Source: Candidatus Omnitrophota bacterium | GTDB taxonomy: Bacteria > Omnitrophota > Gorgyraeia > Aquiviventales > Aquiviventaceae | Length of the DNA stretch: 20,123 bases | NCBI GenBank assembly: GCA_016206585.1 | Contig: JACQRE010000065.1 | Location: forward strand, 1 to 20,123 | Direction of reading: 5' to 3' | In this document: positions 7,390-14,292 of the stretch, piece by piece | How the letters are laid out: each line of letters opens with the position of its first letter | Numbering within the stretch: position 1 is the first letter of the stretch | The notes under the pieces: generated by a model | What the model was told of the DNA's origin: nothing | What the model saw: only the letters and a program-made list of their open reading frames with translations | The model's database searches: none | Made by a program: the position numbers and the translations under genes

Positions 7390-7396
7390 TTGTCAA
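7369..7396 (-). promoter_or_regulatory. Possible sigma70-type promoter before the epimerase gene
   Basis: On the minus strand a perfect TTGACA (7396-7391) lies just after the dehydrogenase stop. A weak -10-like TGTCAT (7374-7369, four of six matches to TATAAT) follows at 16-base spacing. The -10 lies inside the inverted repeat. In GC-rich sequence a perfect TTGACA is uncommon, but the -10 is poor and the lineage is unknown, so this is a tentative call. Confidence 0.25.
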
Positions 7397-7404
7397 ACGC
7401 TGGA

Positions 7405-8343
7405 TCATTTTGTCAGTTGAACGCTATTCAATGCGACAAGGAGATGCTCGACGGCCTGGCGCTCCATCTCGATGCGCGCCTGCCGCGCGTAGGAGCCGAT
7501 GTGCGGCGTGAGGATCACCTGGTCCATGCCGCACAGCGGTCCCTCATACGGTTCCTGCTCAAACACGTCCAGCGCGGCCCCGGCCAGATGGCCGGAGGCC
7601 AGCGCCTGGGCCAGCGCCGTTTCGTCCACCAGCCCTCCGCGCGAGGTGTTGATGAGGAAGCTGCCGCGTTTCATGAGGCCAAGCTCCCGCGCGCCGATGG
7701 CATGGTGCAGCAACGGTTCGTACGGCACGTGCAGCGTCACCACGTCGCTCTCCGCCAGCAGCGCGTCGCGCTCCCTCAGGGCGACGCCGTGCTCCTTCGC
7801 CCAAGCCGGATCCGGACGCACATCGCAGCCGATGACGCGCGCGCCAAACTCTCCGAGCAGTGCGGCCACCCGCCGGCCGATCCGTCCCAATCCGATGAGG
7901 CCCACCGTCAGCTCGCTCGCCAGCCGCCCCATCCGCTTCTCCCAGCGGCCCCGGCGCACCTGGGCGTCCGAGGCGCTGATGGCGCGGATCAGATCGAGCA
8001 GCAACCCGACGGTCAGCTCGGCCACGGCCGGGCTGACCGCATCCGGAGTTGAGGCCACCACGATGCCCCGCGCGCGCGCCGCCTCGTGATCGATCCCGTC
8101 CACGCCGGCCCCCACGCGGCTGATGACGCGCAGCTGCGGCAGATGCTCCAGCACCGTCTGGTCGTACCGCTCGATGCCGGCGATGATGCCCGCGCAGCCC
8201 TGCGCCTGGGCGATGAGCTCCTCGGGACGCAGGCTGCGCCCCAGCGTGTTCGTCCGCACCGTCATCCCGGCGCGCCGCAGCCGTTCGAGCGGTTGGGGGT
8301 CGAGCGCTCCGAAGGTGCTGGTCGCAATCAGGACGTCCGTCAT
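7405..8343 (-). CDS. D-2-hydroxyacid dehydrogenase (phosphoglycerate-dehydrogenase-like, no ACT domain)
   Basis: 312 residues, the length of the short form without a C-terminal regulatory domain. NAD-binding loop GLIGLGRIGR (148-157). Catalytic residues: Arg235 in INTSRGG, Glu264 in FEQEP and His281 in LTPHIGSY. The family interconverts 2-keto acids and D-2-hydroxy acids with NAD(H) in the cytosol. The absence of an ACT domain and the position next to a CMP-sugar synthetase argue against a housekeeping SerA; a role on a sugar-acid precursor is more likely (inference). The start ATG overlaps the cytidylyltransferase stop (ATGA). It is the last gene before the gap holding the inverted repeat. 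Confidence 0.9.
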   Translation of the reverse strand: MTDVLIATSTFGALDPQPLERLRRAGMTVRTNTLGRSLRPEELIAQAQGCAGIIAGIERYDQTVLEHLPQLRVISRVGAGVDGIDHEAARARGIVVASTPDAVSPAVAELTVGLLLDLIRAISASDAQVRRGRWEKRMGRLASELTVGLIGLGRIGRRVAALLGEFGARVIGCDVRPDPAWAKEHGVALRERDALLAESDVVTLHVPYEPLLHHAIGARELGLMKRGSFLINTSRGGLVDETALAQALASGHLAGAALDVFEQEPYEGPLCGMDQVILTPHIGSYARQARIEMERQAVEHLLVALNSVQLTK

Positions 8344-9125
8344 CGCCGGCTTGAGGCCTTCAACTTCTCGTCATACGGGGTGGTCGTATCCGTGAACCCG
8401 TGCGCGCGCAGCCAGTGCTCCACCTGCGGCACCTGCCACGGGTAGTCCACGTCCAGCCCGCCCCACTGCTTCAGCGGCAGGATCTTGCGCCCCATCCACC
8501 GCTGCGGCAGCAGACCGTCCCGCAGCCGCTCCAGGCAGCGCGGCCGCACGATCGAGGCGCTCATGTCCGCGAAATAGACGTCGCCCTGCGAGTCGCGGTC
8601 GCAATTCAGGGTCGCCGGATCGCCGAACGTCTCAAACGGCACGAACGGTTTCAGGTACCCGTCGGGGTCCAGCCGGCGCGCCCGCAGCGGGCTCCACATG
8701 TTGTAGACGGACACCGTCACCGCCGAGTCGGCCTCCGGGTTGGCCCGCAGTGCTCCGATCCCCTGCTCGAGCAGGTCGGCGGTGATCGTCGCCGCGTTGC
8801 AGAAGAGGAGCGCCACGAGCTCGATCGATTCCCGCTCGCGCGCCAGCTCCTCCTTGATGACCTGGTAGCCGTGCGCAAACGCGTCTTCGCCCAACGCGGT
8901 CTTCGTCGCCAGGCGGGCAGGCCGGTCGATGAGCCGCACGCCGTGCTCCTGGGCAATCGTTCGGATTCGGAGCGAGTCGGTCGACACGTACACGCGGTCG
9001 ACGGACTCCGCGGCCTGCGCGGCCAGCAGCGGGTACGCCATCAGCGGGCGGTTCAGCACCGGCAGCACGTTCTTGCCGGGGAACGCCGCACTCCCTTCCC
9101 GTCCCAGCACCAGCGCGCAGATCAT
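8340..9125 (-). CDS. Cytidylyltransferase of the NeuA/KdsB-like (CTP_transf_3) family
   Basis: 261 residues. The N-terminal nucleotide-binding signature is ALVLGREGSAAFPGKNVLPVLNRPL in two parts: GREGSAAFPGKN and PVLNRPLMAYPL, a variant of the ARGGSKGIPGKN motif of acylneuraminate cytidylyltransferases. DRVYVSTDS (43-51) is the conserved strand for CTP/sugar binding, and DVDYPWQV near the C-terminus matches the D-x-D-x-P-x-D/E end motif. Members join CTP to a 2-keto-3-deoxy acidic sugar to give a CMP-sugar. The usual NeuB/NeuC or KdsA/KdsD partners are not in the window, so its sugar is unknown. It is overlapped at both ends (ATGA) by the GalE-like and dehydrogenase genes. Confidence 0.85.
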   Translation of the reverse strand: MICALVLGREGSAAFPGKNVLPVLNRPLMAYPLLAAQAAESVDRVYVSTDSLRIRTIAQEHGVRLIDRPARLATKTALGEDAFAHGYQVIKEELARERESIELVALLFCNAATITADLLEQGIGALRANPEADSAVTVSVYNMWSPLRARRLDPDGYLKPFVPFETFGDPATLNCDRDSQGDVYFADMSASIVRPRCLERLRDGLLPQRWMGRKILPLKQWGGLDVDYPWQVPQVEHWLRAHGFTDTTTPYDEKLKASSRR

Positions 9126-10069
9126 GGACGAACGACCTCCGCCGCCTGCGACTTCGCCCAGGCCGCCATCGCCTCCAGCCCATCCGGCAACGACACCGAT
9201 GGCTGCCAGCCGAGGTCCCGCCGGGCGGTCGTCACATCCGCGTAGAGCGCGAACTGATCCGCCGCCGATCCAGGCAGCTCACGGATCGGGTGGCTCGCCG
9301 GCAACTGCACCGCCGCCAACAGCGCATCGAGGAGGGCGCGGACCGTCACCGGCCGGCCCGAGCCAAGATTCCACGTCGAGACGCCGGGGCGAAGCGGCCG
9401 CTCCAGCGCGAGGCGCCAGGCCCGCACCGCGTCGTCGATATAGAGGAAGTCGCGCACGCGCTGCAGCGAGCCGGTCACCGGCACCTCGATGCCCTGCAAG
9501 AGGTAGGCCAGATAGATGCTCACCATGCCCTGTGTGAGATTGCCGAGGTTCTGCCCCGGCCCGTAGACGCTGAACATCCGGAAACACGCCACGTCGAGCC
9601 CCTCCCGCGCGGCCAGCCGCAGCAGGTGCTCAGAGGCCAGCTTGGAGACGCCGTAGTACGACAGCGGCGCGCAGGCCGCGTCCTCGCGGACCGGCGAGGC
9701 CGCCTCGCCATAGATCGCCATGGAGCTTGCATAGAGAAAGCGCGGGACGCGGCGCTCCAGGCACCAGCGCGACAGCAACAGGGTCGAGGCGGCGTTGGCC
9801 TGCAGATCGTGGTACGGCATTTCGGCCGACGCCGGGCCGGAGGACTGGGCGGCCAGATGGCAGACCGCGTCGAACGATCCACCCGGCAGCGCGCCCAGCG
9901 ACTCAGGCCGGGAAACGTCCAGCTCAAGGAACTCCGCGCCGGCCGGGACATGCCCGCGGCGTCCAGTGGCCAGGTTGTCGACCACCGTCACGTGATGGCC
10001 CGCCTCAAGCAGCTGCCTGGCCAGGTGCGATCCGACAAATCCGGCCCCTCCGGTCACCACGACATGCAT
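9122..10069 (-). CDS. GalE-like NAD-dependent nucleotide-sugar epimerase/dehydratase
   Basis: 315 residues, an extended SDR enzyme. TGGAGFVG (6-13) binds NAD; VVDNLATG (29-36) is the post-strand-2 motif typical of UDP-sugar epimerases; HLAAQSS (71-77). The catalytic serine region is YASSMAIYG (113-121) and the pair is Tyr139/Lys143 in SYYGVSK. FRMFSVYGPGQ and RVRDFLYIDDAVRA complete the NDP-sugar epimerase signature. It most likely acts on a UDP- or other NDP-hexose; the exact reaction cannot be assigned. It starts one base inside the stop of the small gene upstream (TAATG) and overlaps the cytidylyltransferase gene downstream by four bases. It is a distant paralogue of the second SDR in the cluster (6369-7277). 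Confidence 0.91.
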   Translation of the reverse strand: MHVVVTGGAGFVGSHLARQLLEAGHHVTVVDNLATGRRGHVPAGAEFLELDVSRPESLGALPGGSFDAVCHLAAQSSGPASAEMPYHDLQANAASTLLLSRWCLERRVPRFLYASSMAIYGEAASPVREDAACAPLSYYGVSKLASEHLLRLAAREGLDVACFRMFSVYGPGQNLGNLTQGMVSIYLAYLLQGIEVPVTGSLQRVRDFLYIDDAVRAWRLALERPLRPGVSTWNLGSGRPVTVRALLDALLAAVQLPASHPIRELPGSAADQFALYADVTTARRDLGWQPSVSLPDGLEAMAAWAKSQAAEVVRP

Positions 10070-10257
10070 TACGCGTTCTCCGCTCGACGACTGAGCGCCG
10101 CCAGGGTGGTTCTGATCGCCACGGGCAGACGGGACACGCCGTCTCGCACATGGCGCAGCCGGGTCAGCGGAATGTTCGCCTTCCGTCGATAGGCGTAGCG
10201 GCGCGACAGGAGGCTGGACGCCTCTGTCGCCTCCGCGGCGGGTGCGGCGGTGTTCAT
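10069..10257 (-). CDS. Unrecognised 62-residue basic protein bracketed by gene overlaps
   Basis: I do not recognise this protein. It starts at ATG 10257 in an ATGA overlap with the methyltransferase-fusion gene and ends with TAA sharing a base with the GalE-like ATG. Both junctions match the style of the established genes, which is the main evidence that it is real. The first ~15 residues are Ala/Glu-rich (MNTAAPAAEATEASS). The rest is strongly basic, with about 11 Arg, including SRRYAYRRKANIPLTRLR and IRTTLAALSRRAENA, and could form amphipathic helices. There is no signal peptide, membrane segment or cysteine. An accessory subunit, RNA- or membrane-binding peptide, or a split-off domain of a neighbour are all possible. 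Confidence 0.62.
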   Translation of the reverse strand: MNTAAPAAEATEASSLLSRRYAYRRKANIPLTRLRHVRDGVSRLPVAIRTTLAALSRRAENA

Positions 10258-11930
10258 TCCATGGGCCATCGGTACACCACGCCGATCTCGAAACTGTGCG
10301 ACAGCTGCCGGGAGCGGCGGAACCGGTACGGCCCCATGCCGTCCACCACCCGATAGATCGGTTCGTTCAGATACGCGAAACGTTCACTGAAGACGTTCGA
10401 CATGAACCCGAGCTGGTATCGTCCGCGGGGCAGCCGTGCGGCCAGCTTGGCCAGCTTCACCCGATGGAGGTTGAGGAACCCGCGAGGAAATCGCCCGTCC
10501 GGATCGAGGCCTGGAGGCACGTGCTGCTGGCAGTCATCCAGCGCGATGAACAAGAGATCGCTGAACCGGTACAGTTGGGTCAACAGCTGGCCGAACGCCG
10601 GGTCCTTCGCCTTGGGACCGTCGATGAAGACCGCCGAGGGCAGCGCGGTCAACCCGTTGAGCGCCGCGGGCAGACGGCGCTGCGCCTCCCCTTCAATGAC
10701 CGTCACGAACGGATACCGCGCCAGGCGCTCGCGCGCCGCCTGGAGGTTGTCATCGTGCGCCAACCCGAAGGTCACCAGCCGGGCCCCGTTGCCGTTGGCC
10801 CGGAGCGCCTCGGCGATGAACTGCGTGCTGTACCCGCGCCCGGTCCCCGACTCCACGAAGAGGCGAGGCCGGTAGTGCCGCACCATGGCGTACAGGAGCA
10901 GGCCCGCCGTATTGACGATCCCGTGCGGCTCGTACCGCATGGTGGCGATCAGCTGCTCGAACTCGCCCTGGATGGCCGGCGTCACGAACCGGGGCTCGAT
11001 GGGGGGCAACGCCATGGACCGCTCCCGCGCCAAACACGTCTGGATCATCCAGGGGTAGAGCGCTTCGAGCATCCAACCGGGCGCTTCCGCAGGATGAAAC
11101 GGTTCCGTGTACGCCTCCAGGATACGCTCCGCGCGATGCCGCAGGACAGGCACCGCCTGCGTCAGACGATCCACCGGAGCCACCCGCCCCACCCACCGCA
11201 GGCCGCGTCCCAGGCGGGACATTCCCGGCGCCATCGCGAGCGTGCGCAGCCTCGCGCCGCCAGGCTCACCCGCCGGCAGGACTCCTGAGCGGCCGAAGGC
11301 CTCGACCTCACGCCGCGGCGCCTCGTCATGCAACAGGACCACCTCCGCCTCTTCCACGCCCAGCGCCGCCAGGGCCGCCGCCCGGTGGTGGCCGCCCCAG
11401 ATCTCGTAGGGCTCCCAGGCCATCTCGCGCCCAAACCGGGTGAGCTCGAAGGGGATCTCGAGCGCCATGATGTACCGGTGCCGGAACCCTTTCCCCAGAT
11501 AGCCAACCCGCTTGATGCTCTCGTACGCACTGACCATCTTCAACAGCCCGCTCCAGATCCGCGCATCGCTCCAGCGGAACGAAATACGGTCCACGCCGTT
11601 GCGCCAGTCGATCTTGAAGCCCACGCGGTCAAATGATTTGAACATCTTGTAGTAGCTCAGGTGCCGGAATTCACGCCGCAGCGCTCTCAGGCCGCCGCGC
11701 TGGTACACCCTGATGGCCGACAACAACGGGCTGCGGATGATGGGTTGCCCCTCGAACAGCCCCGGCACGTGCAGCTCGTGGCGGTACTGCATGTGCAACT
11801 GCTCCAGGCGCACGGTACGCGGCGCAACGGCCCGCAACCCGAACGCCTGTAGCTGCGCCTCATCCGCAGCGGTGAGCATTCCCTGGCTCGCCGCCGGAGC
11901 CTCCGCCAAGCCGGGTGATCCCTGGGTCAT
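10254..11930 (-). CDS. Two-part protein: ParB/Srx-like module plus class I SAM methyltransferase
   Basis: 558 residues. Residues about 135-202 read like a ParB/sulfiredoxin-type fold: ESIKRVGYLGKGF, then a strand segment, then YEIWGGHHRAAALAALG (175-191) with the GxHR signature and VEEAEVVLLHD behind it. Residues about 340-470 form a methyltransferase: LFVESGTGRGYST (357-369) as motif I, VTFGLAHDDN after it, then SAVFIDGPKAKDP (432-444), the pattern of Methyltransf_24-like enzymes in glycan clusters. The first ~130 residues are basic and aromatic-rich and unassigned. In some family members the ParB-like fold binds nucleotide and phosphorylates serine; whether it is active here is unknown. It overlaps the radical SAM gene upstream and the 62-residue gene downstream (ATGA both). 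Confidence 0.75.
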   Translation of the reverse strand: MTQGSPGLAEAPAASQGMLTAADEAQLQAFGLRAVAPRTVRLEQLHMQYRHELHVPGLFEGQPIIRSPLLSAIRVYQRGGLRALRREFRHLSYYKMFKSFDRVGFKIDWRNGVDRISFRWSDARIWSGLLKMVSAYESIKRVGYLGKGFRHRYIMALEIPFELTRFGREMAWEPYEIWGGHHRAAALAALGVEEAEVVLLHDEAPRREVEAFGRSGVLPAGEPGGARLRTLAMAPGMSRLGRGLRWVGRVAPVDRLTQAVPVLRHRAERILEAYTEPFHPAEAPGWMLEALYPWMIQTCLARERSMALPPIEPRFVTPAIQGEFEQLIATMRYEPHGIVNTAGLLLYAMVRHYRPRLFVESGTGRGYSTQFIAEALRANGNGARLVTFGLAHDDNLQAARERLARYPFVTVIEGEAQRRLPAALNGLTALPSAVFIDGPKAKDPAFGQLLTQLYRFSDLLFIALDDCQQHVPPGLDPDGRFPRGFLNLHRVKLAKLAARLPRGRYQLGFMSNVFSERFAYLNEPIYRVVDGMGPYRFRRSRQLSHSFEIGVVYRWPME

Positions 11931-13555
11931 GCCGGTTTCGTGCCCTTCGACTGAGACGGCCGTTCGATCTGGACAGCAGACGACGCGTCCAGCACGGGAT
12001 GCTCGACTCCGTGCTCCGGGCTGATCTCGGCACTCTCGTTGAGATCCATGACGTTCTGATCCACGTCCTCGATGTCGTACTGCTCAAGCACCTCGGGCTG
12101 CTCGCCATCGGCACCGAGCGTTTCGACCTGCAGCCTCCGCCTGGCCAGCGCCACCTGCTTGAGCAGCGGAATGCGGGCCTTGAGCTCGCCCTTCACGTTG
12201 TTGACGAGCCGCCGTCCCTTCTGCCGCAGCTCCGCCCAGGCCAGTTTCCTGTCGTAGGCCGCGTAGACCAGGAACTTGAACCAGTCGGCGTAGCGCTCGA
12301 TCTCCCGGCTCGAGATGGTGTCGAGCTTGACCGAGGCGCCGGAGAAGTAGCTGGCCGTCTCCGTGACCACCAGCTGCTTCGCCCGCGCCTCATCGCCCAG
12401 CGGCGTGCCGTAGTACGGAAAGAAGATGCTGATCTGCACCCGCGCGGGCCGGATGGCCCGGTTCAACGTGATCGTCTTCCAGATCGTCTCCCGCGTCTCG
12501 CCCGGCACCCCGACCATGTTGAAGGTGTGGGCGGGGATGCCCACCTCATGCGCCCAGGAGAACACTTGCTTGATCTGCTCGTCGGTGATCGGGCGGCGCA
12601 GGATCTTCTTGCGCATCTCGTACGCCCCATTCTCGAGGCCGAACTTGAGCAGGACGCACCCCATGTCCTTCAGGGCGCGCATCGTCTCCCGGTCGATCGT
12701 CTCGACGCGCAGGTTGCACTCGAACGTGACGCTGCGCTTCAGGCGCTCCGGGTATTTCGACGCCAGCTTCAGCACCCAGTCCTTGTGCGTGGTGAGCACA
12801 TCGTCGTCGATCACGTACGTGCGGAACTTCCAGCGGTCGAGCATGTGCTCCACTTCCTCGATCGCCCGCTCCACTGGAGGGTAGCGCACCCACTTCGCGT
12901 TGGAGGCGGTCATCGCCCCCCGCATCGCTTTCTTGATGCTGGGCACCGCGCAGTAGCTGCACGCGAACGGGCAGCCGCGCCCCCACAGCACCCGGGGGCG
13001 GAACGGCAGCGGCTGGCTGCGGTCCGCGTCGCGGAAGCGCGGGAACACCATCCGGTCCTGCATCGGCAGCACCGCCAGGTCCTGCTCGGTCACCGCGTAG
13101 GTGTTCGGCGTGGCGAGGATCTGGCCGTCCACTCGGAAGCGCATGCTGGGAATCGTGTAGGGGTCGCGGCCACCCTCGATGGCGTTGACGTACTGCAGCA
13201 GCGGCATCTCCCCCTCGGACACGCAGAGCGCATCCAGCCCCTCGATCTCTTCGATGCAATCCGGCTTCAGGATGGGATGCGTGCCGCCCAGCACGATCTT
13301 GATGTGCGGGTACTTGGCCTTCACGTGGTTGATGCACGTCTGCACGTGGCCGAACTGCTGCATCACCGTGCTCACCGCCAGGATGCCGGGTTGGTACGCC
13401 TCGATCTTGGCGTCCAGCAGCCGCAGGTCCATCCGCTCCAGTTCAATATAATCCGTTTGATGGCCGCCCTGCTTCAGGACAGCGGAGAGGAACCCGGTCG
13501 GATGGTGCGCGTGCACCTTGCAGCCCACCGTGGTGAGCAGGAACAGGACCTTCAT
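11927..13555 (-). CDS. Radical SAM protein with N-terminal cobalamin-binding-like domain
   Basis: 542 residues. The N-terminal ~150 residues follow the B12-binding layout (MKVLFLLTTVGCK, ILAVSTVMQQ, IKIVLGGTHPILKP, ALCVSEGE), but the cobalamin-ligating D-x-H-x-x-G is not visible. The radical SAM cluster motif is C195-x3-C199-x2-C202 in WGRGCPFACSYCAVPS. VIDDDVLTTHKDW, LLKFGLENG and FNMVGVPGETRET match strands and loops of the radical SAM barrel. Such class B enzymes perform methyl transfer or other radical chemistry on unactivated carbons. The C-terminal ~65 residues are acidic and low-complexity (EQYDIEDVDQNVMDLNES). The start ATG has an excellent AGGAGG site and an ATGA overlap; an upstream extension to 13894 was rejected because it lies in the preceding gene. 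Confidence 0.9.
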   Translation of the reverse strand: MKVLFLLTTVGCKVHAHHPTGFLSAVLKQGGHQTDYIELERMDLRLLDAKIEAYQPGILAVSTVMQQFGHVQTCINHVKAKYPHIKIVLGGTHPILKPDCIEEIEGLDALCVSEGEMPLLQYVNAIEGGRDPYTIPSMRFRVDGQILATPNTYAVTEQDLAVLPMQDRMVFPRFRDADRSQPLPFRPRVLWGRGCPFACSYCAVPSIKKAMRGAMTASNAKWVRYPPVERAIEEVEHMLDRWKFRTYVIDDDVLTTHKDWVLKLASKYPERLKRSVTFECNLRVETIDRETMRALKDMGCVLLKFGLENGAYEMRKKILRRPITDEQIKQVFSWAHEVGIPAHTFNMVGVPGETRETIWKTITLNRAIRPARVQISIFFPYYGTPLGDEARAKQLVVTETASYFSGASVKLDTISSREIERYADWFKFLVYAAYDRKLAWAELRQKGRRLVNNVKGELKARIPLLKQVALARRRLQVETLGADGEQPEVLEQYDIEDVDQNVMDLNESAEISPEHGVEHPVLDASSAVQIERPSQSKGTKPA

Positions 13556-14292
13556 CGACCCTCCTTCGTTGCATGCACGAACTGCCGGATGTCCTGGTAG
13601 TATTCGTCGTAGTCTGTGGGGGTGACCATCGCAAACGGCTCGAGCCCTTCCCGCACCATATAGGCGCGCAGGCTGCGCAGCGCCCGGGCGGTCTCCTCGG
13701 TGCGGCCGAGATAGTAGCGTTCGAAGGCCTCCCGTTGCTCGGGCGGAAACTCCAGCGGGGTGTCGGTGTGGTGCGTCGGAGCGCCCTCGGCGATGATCCG
13801 CCGGAACCCATCGATGCCGGCGACGAAGATGCGCCGGGCCCCCATGACGATGGCCACCCCGATCGAGAGGACGGACACCGAACGGCAGTCGCACTGGATC
13901 ACGCCGTCGCGGATGTCAAACTCGGCATCGGGATCGTTGCGGAACATGAGCACCTCATACGGCCCCCGGTATCGAAACCGGATGATCGCTTGGGGCAGAT
14001 GCGGACCGAGCAGGATCCGGCTCTTCGCCGGATCGATCGTCTTGGCGAAATCATGGAACCGGTGGCGATTCACAAACGCGTGGTAGTGGGGATGCATGAA
14101 CGGCGTGATGTGGTTCGCCCCCATGACGATCAGGTCGCGTTCGCGGATGAGCTGGTCCAGCTCCCGGTGGTATTGGCCAAGGCTTGGCCCGCTGCCTAGG
14201 ACGAGGAAGTCCCGCCCCGGATGCCGGCCCAGGTAGACTGGGCGGCTGAGCTTCGGGTGCTCGATTTTCTTGGGCCGTGTCAGACCGATCAT
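13552..14292 (-). CDS. MptE/DUF115-like protein with GSGPSL nucleotide-binding motif
   Basis: 246 residues. FLVLGSGPSLGQYHRELDQL (29-48) is the glycine-rich loop seen in DUF115/MptE-like proteins, flagellin-modifying Maf proteins and, in the form GNGPSL, in GT42 sialyltransferases. It is followed by DLIVMGANHITPF (53-65) and later by CDCRSVSVLSIGVAIVMGARRIFVAGIDGF (about 134-163, two blocks), the equivalent of the second nucleotide-binding part. Likely a transferase using a nucleotide-activated substrate (CMP-sugar or a diphosphate donor). The presence of a CMP-sugar synthetase downstream fits a CMP-dependent transferase (inference). No membrane segment. It is overlapped by four bases at each end. 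Confidence 0.68.
   Translation of the reverse strand: MIGLTRPKKIEHPKLSRPVYLGRHPGRDFLVLGSGPSLGQYHRELDQLIRERDLIVMGANHITPFMHPHYHAFVNRHRFHDFAKTIDPAKSRILLGPHLPQAIIRFRYRGPYEVLMFRNDPDAEFDIRDGVIQCDCRSVSVLSIGVAIVMGARRIFVAGIDGFRRIIAEGAPTHHTDTPLEFPPEQREAFERYYLGRTEETARALRSLRAYMVREGLEPFAMVTPTDYDEYYQDIRQFVHATKEGR
13560..13565 (-). promoter_or_regulatory. Ribosome-binding site of the radical SAM gene
   Basis: Minus-strand AGGAGG, four bases before ATG 13555, the best Shine-Dalgarno match in the window. It lies inside the 3' end of the DUF115-like gene and fixes the radical SAM start at MKVLFLL. Confidence 0.75.

Noticed and set aside
7405..8343. Assignment of the dehydrogenase as housekeeping SerA
   Set aside because: It lacks the C-terminal regulatory domain, lies between sugar-nucleotide genes, and no serine-pathway gene is nearby; a general family name is safer.
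11915..13600. A 561-codon plus-strand frame opposite the radical SAM gene
   Set aside because: Composition is His/Arg/Leu/Val-rich without motifs, and the opposite strand has an unambiguous CxxxCxxC radical SAM protein.
13556..13894. N-terminal extension of the radical SAM protein to 13894
   Set aside because: ATG 13555 has a strong AGGAGG site and gives the expected MKVLFLL start; the extension is the shadow of the DUF115-like gene.
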